From positions 620,001 to 684,000 of the forward strand of contig NZ_CAXWGX010000001.1 of the NCBI RefSeq assembly GCF_964266745.1: a stretch of 64,000 bases of DNA, read 5' to 3'. Shown piece after piece: positions 1 to 8,862 of this stretch. Below the pieces are notes generated by a model. The model saw nothing but the letters and a program-made list of their open reading frames with translations. It searched no databases and was not told the origin of the DNA. A program made the translations under genes and the position numbers. The stretch comes from Propionicimonas sp020161015 (GTDB lineage: Bacteria > Actinomycetota > Actinomycetes > Propionibacteriales > Propionibacteriaceae). Position 1 is the stretch's first letter. The number at the start of each line of letters is the position of its first letter.

Positions 1-168
1 GCGGAATTCCAGACGCCGCCCTTAACCAGTGTTCTGCTTGACTTTGTGAGCGCGGGCCGCGCTGCCCTGCGACAGCTCCTGAAGATCATCGGAGTCGATG
101 AAACGCCTACGCCTGACGACGCCCTCCTGCCGAGGCTGATTGAGGGACAGTCCACGCGTGCCGTGTGA
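1..168 (+). CDS. C-terminal fragment of an unrecognised protein (cut by window edge)
   Basis: Frame 1 is open from the first base to a TGA at 166-168, giving 55 residues. The tail reads LLDFVSAGRAALRQLLKIIG and then an acidic linker and a short charged end. I recognise no family. The start lies outside the window. It runs toward the convergent GH35 operon and is separated from it by about 300 bp. Coding status rests only on the open frame and sensible composition, so confidence is modest. Confidence 0.45.
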   Translation, partial: AEFQTPPLTSVLLDFVSAGRAALRQLLKIIGVDETPTPDDALLPRLIEGQSTRAV

Positions 169-478
169 TGTCCCTGGACTCTCCCCCCAGTGCACGGCCG
201 ACCCGATCGTTCATCGAGCCGGTGGGGTGTCGGCGCCGGTCGACAACTGAAGGATTTCGCCGGCGATAGTGGGGTCGAAGCTCCGACCGGCGTTGACAAA
301 GGTCTGACGTCTTCGTGCCTCATTGCCGCTGCCACTTGTTGACGCGTCACGGAAGGGCCCCGGTCCCCTCGCCTCACGCCGAGGCCGCACTGGAAATCGC
401 GCCTCGAGGGGTGGCGCTCACGGGCCCAGGGCTGCCTTGGGTAGGAGCGTGCAGAGCCGCTCCTACCCAAGGGCGACC
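169..478. other. Intergenic stretch, no gene seen
   Basis: This lies between the end of the partial gene on the + strand and the end of the leftward operon. I see no credible coding frame on either strand; the overlapping open frames are antisense extensions of the operon's last gene. The only structured element is the inverted repeat at 435-472. Confidence 0.6.
435..472 (-). terminator. Perfect 15-bp inverted repeat after the operon's last gene
   Basis: CCTTGGGTAGGAGCG at 435-449 pairs perfectly with 458-472 across an 8-nt loop. It starts six bases beyond the stop codon of the leftward gene ending at 479, the normal place for an intrinsic terminator. There is no T-tract, which is common in high-GC actinobacteria. 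The same hairpin could also stop transcription coming from the + strand. Confidence 0.7.
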
Positions 479-1252
479 TCACCGCTCGCTGATGGCGAAG
501 GACTCACCCAGGCGGGCACGTGCGGCGCGCTTGTCGGTGGCGGCGAGGAACTCCTTGGCCGCGTGCAGCGTGGCCTCGACGACCAGCCCGACGTTGCCTT
601 CGCGTGCGTCGGCGAAACGCACGAGTCGTTCCACCACGTCGGCGCGAGGACCATGGATGTCCACCAGGCTCGGGTCGGCGGTTCCGATCGAGATGATCTT
701 CAGGTCGGCGTCGAAGGAGAGGATGAGGCTGGTCCACAGCTTCTCACCGTCGTGGACGGCGAGAACCACCGTTGAGCCGGGATCGACCAGGGAGCGGACC
801 GCGCCTTCGAGTTCTTCGAAGGTGGCCCCGATCCGCCATTGCAGCCCGAGGGTCTCGCGGGCGGGGGTGGGGTAGGTGACGATCCTGTCGGCGAAGTCGT
901 CGAGCGAGGCGTAGGTTCTGCGGACGTACTCGTCCAGATCCTCGTCGGCACTCCAGGCGTCCTGATAGCGAGCGAAGTAGTCGTCCGCCGCGTCGCGCTC
1001 CATCACGAGGACGAAGTCGGTGTCCTCCTTGTTGGCCTCGTACAGCGAGCGCGCCGCGACGTTCAGGTCCTCGACCCGGGTCGGAGCCTGGTTCACTGCC
1101 CGGCCCGTCGTGTGCCGGCACTTGACCACTTCGCCGTCCTCGAGCATGACGACGAGCCGCTTCGCCTCCTTCGCTGACTTCAGGACGAGATCTTGAGCGT
1201 TACGCCACTGGTCGACGTCGAGGTCGGCCATCAGCACATTTCCGTGAAGCAT
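479..1252 (-). CDS. Conserved-looking hypothetical protein, last gene of the GH35 operon
   Basis: This is a 257-residue acidic soluble protein with no signal peptide or membrane segment, and I do not recognise its family. It has an alternating alpha/beta look, with a hydrophobic strand and turn around STVVLAVHDGEKLWTSLIL and again near LKIISIGTADPSL. ATG at 1252 is preceded by AGGAAC five bases upstream; ATG at 1231 (MADLDV) is an alternative. It begins 12 bp after the GH35 gene on the same strand and is followed directly by a hairpin terminator, so it is the last cistron of the sugar operon. A role linked to that operon is inference from position only. Confidence 0.75.
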   Translation of the reverse strand: MLHGNVLMADLDVDQWRNAQDLVLKSAKEAKRLVVMLEDGEVVKCRHTTGRAVNQAPTRVEDLNVAARSLYEANKEDTDFVLVMERDAADDYFARYQDAWSADEDLDEYVRRTYASLDDFADRIVTYPTPARETLGLQWRIGATFEELEGAVRSLVDPGSTVVLAVHDGEKLWTSLILSFDADLKIISIGTADPSLVDIHGPRADVVERLVRFADAREGNVGLVVEATLHAAKEFLAATDKRAARARLGESFAISER

Positions 1253-1264
1253 GTTCGGTTCCTT

Positions 1265-3310
1265 TCAGGCCGTGCGGCAGTCGTAGACGTGGATTGAGTA
1301 GGGCGCCATGGAGGCCGAGATGGTGTCGCCGCTCGGTCGGACCGGCTCCCCGGTCCACAGCTCGATGGCCGAGTGGAGCGGGACGCTGATCGCTACTGTC
1401 GCCTCGATGCGATCGGCTGTGGGGTTGACCACGAAGACGACCTTGCGCGCCTCGTCGACCATGTCGCCGTGCACGATGACGTCAAGACGAGGGTCGCTTC
1501 GCCCGATCAGGGCTACCCCGGCCTGGCCACAGGTCCGGATCATGGCGCTCGGGACTTCCTCGGCCGAGTCGACCAGGACGATCCGGGGGGCGTTGGCCGC
1601 CACGGCCTCGGCGAGGATGGTGCACGGGCGCATCAGGCTGTCGTACCGGGGCAGGCGCGGACCGATGACGAGAGTGCCGCCGGCTGCCGCATAGTCGACC
1701 AGTGCCTGTTGGAGGCGAGCGTCAAGGTAGTCGAGGGTCGTGATGCTGACGACCCGGTACTTGGACCAGTGAGAGGGATCCAGAGCCGTGTCCGAAAGGA
1801 CGAAGTCGTAGCCCCCCGAGCTGAGGGCTCGATGCAGGGCTCCGAACCACTCCGACTTCTCCAGCTGGGGTGCCTTGTCGAAGCCGAGGGGGTGTTCGCT
1901 GATGGTCAGGGGATTTGCGTACTCGGAGAAGCCTGACGGTGTCTCGAGGAAGTCCCCCGGGAAGGACACCAGCACGCTGGCTGCTTCCAGCCGATCGTAC
2001 TCACGGTTGGCGAGCAGGAGCACGTCGGATTCTCGGCGCAGGTCGGAGAAGCGTCCTTCGAGCTGCATGCGGTTGGCGGCCCCGAACATGGCGGCGTGGT
2101 CTTCGCGGACCCGGCCGTCACGCCGGACCGGTGAGTCGAGCCAGCGGTCGCGTTCGACGAGCATGTAGCGGCTGAAGCCCTTGATGCCCTGGGCGAGGGC
2201 GGCCTTGGTGACGAACTCCTCGTCGTAGAGCTCGCCGGGGTGCAGGTACCAGGGCCAGACGCCGGCGATGAACTCGGGGATGTAGGGGTAGCGGCTGGTT
2301 CCCACGACGTAGCTGCCGACGGTCTTGACGTGGCCGTAGAGCTCCTTGCGGGAGTAGATGTCGAAGCCGACGAAGTCGAGCTTCTCCTCGAGCTTGGCGA
2401 TGTTGAACGGGGTGGTGAAGCCGGAGGCTGCTCCGCCCGGGCCCAGGGGGTGGGGGTAGTTGTGGAACAGGGCGATCTTGTCCAGCCCGCGCTCGCGCAT
2501 CATGCCGGCGAGGCGGTCCATGGAGTCGATCAGGTAGACCTCGCGGTACTCGATCCAGTCGGCGTACCGCGGGATCTCGATCGCCCGGGTGGCGCTGAAC
2601 CGGCGCGGGGCGTCGACTTCGTCGATCGAGGCGGCGGACAGCCCGTGGGCGGCGTTAATCGCGTCCAGTGAGCCGTACTTGTTGATCAGGAACGTGCGGT
2701 AGTTGCGCAGCGAGGCTTCGCTGAAGTCGGCGGCGTAGGCGTTGATGCAGAAGAAGTAGGCCATCTCGTTGTCGACCTGTGCGGCGACAAGGCCGCCGTT
2801 GGGGTAGGCGTGCTTGGCCAGGATCGCGCAGATGGCGTCGTACCAGAGTGCGGTCTCTTCGAAGAACTCGTCCGCGGCGTAGTTGAGCGCAGGGATGGGC
2901 TTGGGCACCTGTGTGAGGACCGTCATGCCTCCCTTGGCGTTGCGTGCGTGCAGACGGTCGTTCTCGAGGATGCGCTTGGGGTAACCGAACCAGGTCAGCT
3001 CGGAGTTGATCTGGGGGCCGGGCCGGGCGACGATCGTCAGGCCCTTCTGCTCGCACAAGGTCATGAACGCATCGATGTCCTTGTTGCCCGAGAAGTCGAA
3101 CTCGCCCTTCGCGATCTCATGGATCTCCCAAGGCATGTAGATGGAGATCATGTTGAACCCCATGCCCTTGACGGAGTCAAGGATTCCGTCCCACTTGTCC
3201 CGGTCGAGCCGCCAGTAGTGGACGGCGCCGCCATAGAGCTTGAGCGGCTCGCCGTCGACGACGAACCGGCCGTCGCCCACAACGATGTGGGACGTGTTTC
3301 TCTCAGTCAT
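1265..3310 (-). CDS. Glycoside hydrolase family 35-type beta-galactosidase
   Basis: This 681-residue enzyme probably hydrolyses terminal beta-galactosides in the cytoplasm, since no signal peptide is visible. The N-terminal TIM barrel shows the GH35-like order: YGGAVHYWR near residue 27, PWEIHE near 60, ARPGPQINSE near 95, the acid/base Glu in QVDNEM (Glu182) and a candidate nucleophile Glu in IPEFIAG (Glu346). The C-terminal half resembles the sandwich and jelly-roll part of such enzymes. The open frame extends upstream to 3643 inside the permease gene, but ATG at 3310 has AAAGGAAC just before it and begins the conserved fold. It follows the sugar transporter genes with a 20-bp gap, so it likely acts on the imported oligosaccharide. 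Exact substrate is not determined; related GH42 enzymes are a less likely alternative. Confidence 0.85.
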   Translation of the reverse strand: MTERNTSHIVVGDGRFVVDGEPLKLYGGAVHYWRLDRDKWDGILDSVKGMGFNMISIYMPWEIHEIAKGEFDFSGNKDIDAFMTLCEQKGLTIVARPGPQINSELTWFGYPKRILENDRLHARNAKGGMTVLTQVPKPIPALNYAADEFFEETALWYDAICAILAKHAYPNGGLVAAQVDNEMAYFFCINAYAADFSEASLRNYRTFLINKYGSLDAINAAHGLSAASIDEVDAPRRFSATRAIEIPRYADWIEYREVYLIDSMDRLAGMMRERGLDKIALFHNYPHPLGPGGAASGFTTPFNIAKLEEKLDFVGFDIYSRKELYGHVKTVGSYVVGTSRYPYIPEFIAGVWPWYLHPGELYDEEFVTKAALAQGIKGFSRYMLVERDRWLDSPVRRDGRVREDHAAMFGAANRMQLEGRFSDLRRESDVLLLANREYDRLEAASVLVSFPGDFLETPSGFSEYANPLTISEHPLGFDKAPQLEKSEWFGALHRALSSGGYDFVLSDTALDPSHWSKYRVVSITTLDYLDARLQQALVDYAAAGGTLVIGPRLPRYDSLMRPCTILAEAVAANAPRIVLVDSAEEVPSAMIRTCGQAGVALIGRSDPRLDVIVHGDMVDEARKVVFVVNPTADRIEATVAISVPLHSAIELWTGEPVRPSGDTISASMAPYSIHVYDCRTA

Positions 3311-3330
3311 TGTCGTTCCTTTTCGTTGAG

Positions 3331-4302
3331 TTACTTCTGCCGCGCCAGCGCAACCGCGAGCACGATGATGATTCCCCGGATGATTTGCTGCTGGCTGGTG
3401 TCGAGGCCGCCGAGGATGAGGCCGTAATTGATCGTCGCCATGAGGAGTGCACCGAAGAATGTGCCGATGACTGATCCACGCCCGCCCGAGAGCGCCGTGC
3501 CACCGAGGATCACGGCGGCGATGGCGTTCATCTCGTCGCCCTGGCCCCACTGGAAGCGGCCCGACTGCAGCCGTCCCGCGTAGAGCATCCCCGCGAGGGA
3601 GGCCCCAATCGAGCAGATCATCATGACCCGGAAGCGAATCCACCGGGTCGCGATCCCCGAGTACTCCGCGGCAACCTTGTTCGCTCCGGTGGCCAGGACC
3701 TGACGGCCGAACGGCATCTTCTTGAGGACGACCGAACCGATGACGACCACGACGAGCATCCAGAGAATGAGGACAGGGACCGGCCCGAGGGAGCCCCCTC
3801 CGAAGACGTTGTTGAACGTCATGTCAAGGATCGGTTGAGGCGCTGAGGCTGTTGTCCATTGGGCGATCCCGAACGCGATGCCCATCATCGCCAGCGTGAC
3901 CAGGAAGGACGGGATGCGGACGAAGGCGACCAGTGCTCCGTTTAGGGCGCCGATCGCAGCTCCGACCGCCAGCCCGGCGATGATGCCGGGCACCAGGCCG
4001 AAGGACGACAGCGTCATGGCTGTCACGACCGAAGCGAGGCCGGCGACGGAGCCCACGGAAAGGTCGATCTCGGCGGCGGCAATCACGTAGGTCATGCCGA
4101 CCGCCAGGACGGTGACGATGGCGGTCTGGCGCAGGATGTTCATCAGGCTCGTCGTCGAGACGAAGCCCTGGTCGCGCAGGAGGATTGCGAAGACGATCAC
4201 GACAGCGACGAACCCGACGTAGATGATGTCGCGTCGCCAGTCGATGGTGAAGCGCTTCCTGGCGCCCACGATCTCGGCGGGCTTGGTTGAGATCACGTTC
4301 AT
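3331..4302 (-). CDS. Sugar ABC transporter permease (RbsC/BPD_transp_2 type)
   Basis: This 323-residue inner-membrane permease has about ten hydrophobic segments. It carries the family hallmark AAAEIDLSVGSVAGLASV near residue 75 and the loop VILGGTALSGGRGSVIGT near 265, which faces the ATPase. It forms the channel for the sugar delivered by the lipoprotein at 5846-7006. ATG at 4302 overlaps the ATPase stop codon as ATGA and has AGGAG eight bases upstream; the longer frame reaching 4704 is antisense or wrong-frame sequence within the ATPase gene. It is the only permease in this operon, so it probably acts as a homodimer. Confidence 0.93.
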   Translation of the reverse strand: MNVISTKPAEIVGARKRFTIDWRRDIIYVGFVAVVIVFAILLRDQGFVSTTSLMNILRQTAIVTVLAVGMTYVIAAAEIDLSVGSVAGLASVVTAMTLSSFGLVPGIIAGLAVGAAIGALNGALVAFVRIPSFLVTLAMMGIAFGIAQWTTASAPQPILDMTFNNVFGGGSLGPVPVLILWMLVVVVIGSVVLKKMPFGRQVLATGANKVAAEYSGIATRWIRFRVMMICSIGASLAGMLYAGRLQSGRFQWGQGDEMNAIAAVILGGTALSGGRGSVIGTFFGALLMATINYGLILGGLDTSQQQIIRGIIIVLAVALARQK

Positions 4303-5849
4303 GCCGCCACTCCTTGTACTTCGAGTTCGAGGGATTGCTCGTCGGTGACTGCCGAGCGATCGATCTCGCGCACGATTGTGAAATCGCGCACGAGGAGGAG
4401 TCGGTCGCTCATTGCGAGGAGTTCTGAGTACTCCGACGAAATGACCAGAACCGCCATTCCTTGAGCGGCCTGGGCTCTGACAGTGGCGATGATCTCCGCC
4501 TTGGTCCCGATGTCCACGCCGGCGGTCGGCTCGTCCATGATCAAGACGCGGGGCCCGCGGCTGATCCACTTGGCGATCACGATCTTCTGCTGGTTCCCGC
4601 CAGAGAGCAGCTTCGCGGGCCGGCTCGGGTCGGCGACCTTGATGCCGAAGGTCGCGATGAGCCGCGCGACCAGGGAAGAGGTGGCGCGCTCGTCGACGAA
4701 CCACCCCTTGCGAACCTCGTCGAGGTGCGGCAGCGCAAGGTTGCCGGTCACGGAGTGCTCCAGGATCAGGCCCTGTAGGCGACGGTCTTCGGGAATCAGG
4801 CAGATCCCGTGGGCGAGCGCCTCCCTCGGTGACCCGATCGACACCTCGCGCCCGCCGACGGCGAGCGCTCCGGCGGTAATCTTGTCGATGCCGTAGAGGG
4901 CTCTGGCCAACTCGCTGCGCCCCGATCCCATCAGGCCTGCCAGGCCTACGACCTGGCCAGCTCGGAGGGTGAGGTCCAGGTCGTGGATCCCGCTGCTGGA
5001 AGCCAGTCCGCGGGCCTCCAGGACGATCGGCGCGTCGTCGGCCACCGCCGCTGTGACCGCGGAGACCTCCACCGCCTTTCCAACGATGCCCTCCACGATC
5101 TGGGCGGGTGAGATCTGGCTCAACGGCATGGTGAGCAGGCGCACCCCGTTGCGGAGGATCGTGATGCGGTCAGCGATCTCGAAGACCTCCTCCATCCGGT
5201 GGGAGATGTAGATGATCGCGATGCCCTGCTCCTTGAGCCGGGTGATCACCTCGAACAGCGCCTTGGCCTCGTGCCGGGCCAGCGATGCCGTCGGTTCGTC
5301 CATGATCAGGACCCGCGCATCTTCACTGAGAGCCTTGGCGATCTCGGTGAGCTGCCAGTAGGCGGTGCTCATCGCACTGAGCTCGCGGGTCGGGTCGACA
5401 GGCGTCTGCATCCGGTCGAAGACGGCCCGTGCGCGCTCCACCATCGCCCGGTCGTCGATCAGGCCGGCCTTCAGCGGTTCAGCGTTGAGGAAGATGTTCT
5501 GCGCGACAGTGAGGGAGGGGATCAGGCTGAACTCCTGGAACACCATGCCGATACCAGCGGCCTTGGCATCGTGGATGGAGCCGAAGGAGGTCTGGCTTCC
5601 CGCGATCTCGATCGATCCCGAGTCCTTGCTGTAGACACCCTGCAGGATCTTCATCAGGGTCGACTTCCCGGCCCCGTTTCCCCCGGCCAGTGCATGTACT
5701 TCGCCCGGGAGGACCTCGAAGTCGACATCCTCAAGCACTCTCACGGTGTCGAAGGACTTGTTGATTCCCACCATCCGCACCGCTGGGACGGCGGGGGGCG
5801 GCGCCGGGGAGTACATCCCCTCGACGCCACCCTCCGGGACGACGGTCAT
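4299..5849 (-). CDS. Sugar ABC transporter ATPase with two nucleotide-binding domains (RbsA type)
   Basis: This 516-residue cytoplasmic ATPase energises sugar import. NBD1 has Walker A GGNGAGKST near residue 55 and Walker B VLIMDEPTAS near 175. NBD2 has GLMGSGRSE near 300, signature LSGGNQQK near 410 and Walker B VLIMDEPTAG near 435. Both Walker B glutamates are intact, unlike the third ATPase of this window at 50204-51721. Start ATG 5849 overlaps the upstream stop as ATGA, which argues for translational coupling; ATGs 11 and 25 codons further in are less likely. It sits between the binding-protein and permease genes. Confidence 0.94.
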   Translation of the reverse strand: MTVVPEGGVEGMYSPAPPPAVPAVRMVGINKSFDTVRVLEDVDFEVLPGEVHALAGGNGAGKSTLMKILQGVYSKDSGSIEIAGSQTSFGSIHDAKAAGIGMVFQEFSLIPSLTVAQNIFLNAEPLKAGLIDDRAMVERARAVFDRMQTPVDPTRELSAMSTAYWQLTEIAKALSEDARVLIMDEPTASLARHEAKALFEVITRLKEQGIAIIYISHRMEEVFEIADRITILRNGVRLLTMPLSQISPAQIVEGIVGKAVEVSAVTAAVADDAPIVLEARGLASSSGIHDLDLTLRAGQVVGLAGLMGSGRSELARALYGIDKITAGALAVGGREVSIGSPREALAHGICLIPEDRRLQGLILEHSVTGNLALPHLDEVRKGWFVDERATSSLVARLIATFGIKVADPSRPAKLLSGGNQQKIVIAKWISRGPRVLIMDEPTAGVDIGTKAEIIATVRAQAAQGMAVLVISSEYSELLAMSDRLLLVRDFTIVREIDRSAVTDEQSLELEVQGVAA

Positions 5850-7006
5850 TTCACGTAGGCCTTCTGAAGGTCAGCCGGCGCCTCCGTGCTGTAGACCTGC
5901 TTCCAGGCGTCCAGCACATTGCTGTGATCGACCGGAAGGGCGTTGAGCGCAACGTAGGCCGGCGCCTTCTTGCCGATCAGTGCACCACCGGCAATATCGG
6001 CCTCGGTGACACCCTGCTGGAACGGCTGCTGGGCTCCCAGCCCGACGACCAGCTGGTTCTGCGCCAACGCGATAGCCACATTGGTGCCCAGGTCTTCGGT
6101 GGCAATCTTCAGATCGGTACGTCCGGCGGCGCGGGCTGCTGCCATCACGCCCTCAGCCGGCACGTCCCAGACCGCCCAGATTCCGTTCAGGTCCGGGTTC
6201 TGGCTCAGCATGGCGTCGGCCACCTTCTGAGCGTCACCGGCGAAGTCGGGGCCAGCGATGCCCTGAGCCTTCACGACCTTGATGTCGGGGTAGTCCTTGG
6301 CGATGGTTTCGGTGAACCCCTGGTAGCGCTGCTTGGTGACGAAGAAGTCCGCCTCGTGGTAGATGACGCCGATCTTGCCCGCGCCGCCCAGGGACTTGGC
6401 CAAGAGGTGCGCGGAGACCACACCGTTGCCGTAGTTGTCGGCAGAGACCACGGACTCGTAGTCGGTGCCCGCCACCAGACCATTCGGCACGTTGTCCATG
6501 AACACGAGCTTCACGCCCGCCTCGGCAGCCTTCTTGTACGCCGCAGCGGTCGCGACCGGGTCAGTCGGAATGGACACGATGATGTCCGGCTTCTTGGCCA
6601 GAACCGTCTCGATGTTGGAGACCTGCTGGTCGGGCTTGAAGTTCGCGTCGGTCACAGCGACAACCTCGATGCCCAGACGCGCGAACTCGCTCTTGAGCCC
6701 GTTCACTTGGGCCGTAGCCCAGTCGTTGCCCGCGTAGTGCATCACGATGGCGGCCGTGGCGCCCTTGGCCTTGATCTGGGCGACCTCGGAGTCGCTCAGC
6801 GCGACAGCCTCCCTGGGCGACGGGTCCTCGCCATGCGGGCCCTTGCTGAGCACCTTGCCCTGGATCTCCTTCAGCGCCGCGTCCGCCTTGGCGGAGACCC
6901 CGTTGTCGGCCGAACTGGACGCGGTCGTACCGGTACTGCAGGCGCTGAGACTGAAACCCAGGGCGAGGGCTGCGACCGCGGCAGCGGTGGTCCACTTCTT
7001 GTTCAT
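5846..7006 (-). CDS. Sugar ABC transporter substrate-binding lipoprotein
   Basis: This 386-residue extracytoplasmic binding protein of the RbsB-like type (Peripla_BP_4) heads the leftward operon. It has a classic lipoprotein signal: MNKKW, a hydrophobic stretch, then the lipobox LSAC with Cys23, followed by a Ser/Thr-rich linker. The mature domain contains the typical ATAAIVMHYAGNDWA first strand and an IGVIYHEADFF segment near residue 215. ATG 7006 has AAGGAGC six bases upstream. It begins about 100 bp from two LacI-type operators, so the operon is likely repressed by the divergent regulator until a galactoside-type ligand is present. Substrate identity is inferred only from the GH35 neighbour. 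Confidence 0.93.
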   Translation of the reverse strand: MNKKWTTAAAVAALALGFSLSACSTGTTASSSADNGVSAKADAALKEIQGKVLSKGPHGEDPSPREAVALSDSEVAQIKAKGATAAIVMHYAGNDWATAQVNGLKSEFARLGIEVVAVTDANFKPDQQVSNIETVLAKKPDIIVSIPTDPVATAAAYKKAAEAGVKLVFMDNVPNGLVAGTDYESVVSADNYGNGVVSAHLLAKSLGGAGKIGVIYHEADFFVTKQRYQGFTETIAKDYPDIKVVKAQGIAGPDFAGDAQKVADAMLSQNPDLNGIWAVWDVPAEGVMAAARAAGRTDLKIATEDLGTNVAIALAQNQLVVGLGAQQPFQQGVTEADIAGGALIGKKAPAYVALNALPVDHSNVLDAWKQVYSTEAPADLQKAYVK

Positions 7007-7109
7007 TTACGCTCCTTCGGCGTTCCATGAAGAGTTCTGGTATTGACGATCGGCGACACCCGCTCTGCGTCGAGCAGTGGAGTTCGATCTTGCGCTGCGC
7101 TCACCTGCG

Positions 7110-7147
7110 TGTGAACGTTCGCACGACTGAGATTGTGAACGTTGACA
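7110..7147. promoter_or_regulatory. Pair of LacI-family operators in the divergent promoter region
   Basis: Two 14-bp near-palindromes, TGTGAACGTTCGCA (7110-7123) and TGTGAACGTTGACA (7134-7147), share the AACGTT centre and lie with their centres 24 bp apart. Central CG palindromes are the known operator style of LacI-family proteins. They lie between the SBP operon start (7006) and the regulator start (7189), so one repressor could control both directions. Confidence 0.8.
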
Positions 7148-7188
7148 CAGTCGGGTGTCAACCCCCTCAAATGGGCTACGCTGCTGGC

Positions 7189-8220
7189 GTGCCATCCCCA
7201 TCACCAAGGCGACCGAGCCTTCACGATGTCGCACGCATCGCCGGCTGCTCGTACCAGACCGTCTCTCGCGTCCTCAACGGAAGTAGCCACGTCGCCCCTG
7301 ACACGAAGCAGCGAGTACTCAGCGCGATCGCCGAGACCGGTTACCGGCGAAATGGCGCCGCCCGCGCGCTCGTGAAGTCTCGCGCGGGCGCCATTGGGGT
7401 GGTCACCGATGGCTCATGGCGCTACGGCCCAATGGGCGCCCTCAACGGCGTGGAGGAAGCCGCTCGCAAGGCTGGTTACTCGGTACTGCTCACCGTCAAG
7501 GAACGGGACGCATTCGGATCGCTGCAGTCCACCCTTCAGACGTTCGCGGACGCATTCGTCGACGGCATCGTGGTGATCGCCCCCCTGCGTAGAGAAGCTG
7601 CTGCGACTCGCGAAGTGGCGGCGTCCTTCACCTGGGCGCGCGGACTCCCGGTCGTGATGCTCGCGCCCGACCCGACTCCGTCAGACGGCGTCCGAGTCGT
7701 CTCCGAGGACCAGCGCCTCGGCGCCCGCCTCGCAACTAGGCATCTCGTCCGGCTCGGGCACCGCAGCATCGTTCACCTCGCCGGCAACCAGCACTGGCTG
7801 GACGGAAGCGTCCGCCTCGAGGGATGGCAGGACGAACTGCTTGCCCACGGCCTCGAAGTACCGGAGCCGATCCACGGCAAATGGACCGGCCAAAGCGGCT
7901 ACGACGCCGGCAGGCGATTGCTCAAGAACGGCCTCCCCGACGCCGTCTTCGCCGCCTCAGACCTCATGGCTCTGGGAATGATGCGAGCCTTCGCTGAGGC
8001 CGGCGTCCGTGTGCCCGACGACATCAGCGTCGTCGGCTTCGACGATCACGAGTTCGCCAGCCAGTTCATGCCTCCACTCACCACGGTGCGACAGGACTTC
8101 CGCGCGCTCGGCCGCCGGTGCCTCGAGGTACTTCTCAATGAAGAAGCTGACCCTGCGCTGCTGGAACCGATTCGGCCACGCCTGGTCGTGCGGCAGAGCA
8201 CACGACGGACCCCGCCGTAG
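7189..8220 (+). CDS. LacI-family transcriptional repressor of the GH35 sugar operon
   Basis: This regulator is 343 residues long from GTG 7189. The N-terminal helix-turn-helix SLHDVARIAGCSYQTVSRVLNG is diagnostic, and hinge and PBP-like sensor domains follow, with IGVVTDG and the C-terminal VPDDISVVGFDDHEFA characteristic of the family. The frame stays open upstream to 7027, but that segment would run across the operators and is not LacI-like. A TACGCT hexamer at 7177-7182 lies six bases before GTG 7189, and no ribosome binding site is present, so the mRNA may be leaderless. ATG 7171 is an alternative start. Divergent placement next to the SBP gene makes autoregulation and control of the operon likely. 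Confidence 0.9.
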   Translation: MPSPSPRRPSLHDVARIAGCSYQTVSRVLNGSSHVAPDTKQRVLSAIAETGYRRNGAARALVKSRAGAIGVVTDGSWRYGPMGALNGVEEAARKAGYSVLLTVKERDAFGSLQSTLQTFADAFVDGIVVIAPLRREAAATREVAASFTWARGLPVVMLAPDPTPSDGVRVVSEDQRLGARLATRHLVRLGHRSIVHLAGNQHWLDGSVRLEGWQDELLAHGLEVPEPIHGKWTGQSGYDAGRRLLKNGLPDAVFAASDLMALGMMRAFAEAGVRVPDDISVVGFDDHEFASQFMPPLTTVRQDFRALGRRCLEVLLNEEADPALLEPIRPRLVVRQSTRRTPP

Positions 8221-8519
8221 AACTTCTCGTCGCCCATCAGAGGGTCTGCTGCACGAACAGTTGACAGTGGCGTCACGCAGCCTGATGGCTCTCGTGGGTG
8301 TCATGGTGGTCTCGTTCTTGACGGGGTCAATCCACAAGAGCGCCTCGGCGTCGGCTGCGGTGGTCGGTGCGTTCGCTCCAGGCCACGATTGTGATCGGGA
8401 GTTGCTCACGGGTGGCGGAGGCCTGCCCGGTTGAGGACGTTCTTCTGGAGCGGGGAGAGAAACCATGACGGCGGCGTCGCAGCGGCGATACGAGCCTCGG
8501 CTCCTGTCCTGTTCCTGGA

Positions 8520-8862
8520 GCTCTCGTGGGGCAGCACAGCCCGTCCGGAGATGCCCCAGTCGTCTTCCGTACCTAGTCAGATCCAGTTTCAGCGGGCCAT
8601 TTCTGTGGGGCAGAAGCGGCCCCGCGTGGGCTCATCTGGCCATCGGCCACCCATGCCATCCGCGAAAGTCCTAGTCAGAAGGTTCTGGTCCGACCGGAAT
8701 GGAACACGAGAGAGGATTGTTTGCCCTGGTCAGAGGCACCTTACGGTGCGCGAGAGAGGAGTTGAACCTCCCTCGGGAGACGGCCAAACATGCTTCCCAC
8801 TACGGGTTTTGTGCCGTTCTTACGCCAGCGGACGAGCTTCGTGGGGCAGATGTGGGGCAGGC
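8520..8862. repeat. Att-like repeat unit A (left flank of the cobalamin island)
   Basis: This unit is an imperfect direct repeat of 27868-28232. In order it contains a CGTGGGGCA motif (8525-8533), CCTAGTCAGA at 8572-8581 and 8670-8679, a variant CTGGTCAGA at 8726-8734, a tRNA-Leu 3'-end remnant (8745-8782, minus sense), and a close pair of GTGGGGCAG motifs (8840-8860). The repeats near a tRNA end resemble the arm-type and core sites of tyrosine-integrase attachment sites. No integrase is present nearby. The att interpretation is inference; the repeat itself is seen directly. Confidence 0.7.
8745..8782 (-). pseudogene. tRNA-Leu 3'-end remnant (T arm and acceptor 3' strand)
   Basis: Read on the minus strand, GGAGG-TTCAACT-CCTCT forms a T arm, followed by CTCGCGCACC. 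That matches the 3' acceptor half of actinobacterial tRNA-Leu genes, whose 5' half begins GCGCGAG. No 5' acceptor, D arm or anticodon arm is found upstream, so it is not a functional tRNA. It is most plausibly the core of an integration site. Confidence 0.6.

Noticed and set aside
3311..3643. A longer N-terminus for the GH35 enzyme
   Set aside because: The added 111 residues are Arg/His-rich wrong-frame permease sequence, and ATG 3310 has a proper ribosome site.
8745..8782. A functional tRNA-Leu gene
   Set aside because: Only the T arm and 3' acceptor strand can be found. No matching 5' acceptor GCGCGAG, D arm or anticodon arm occurs within 100 bp in either copy.
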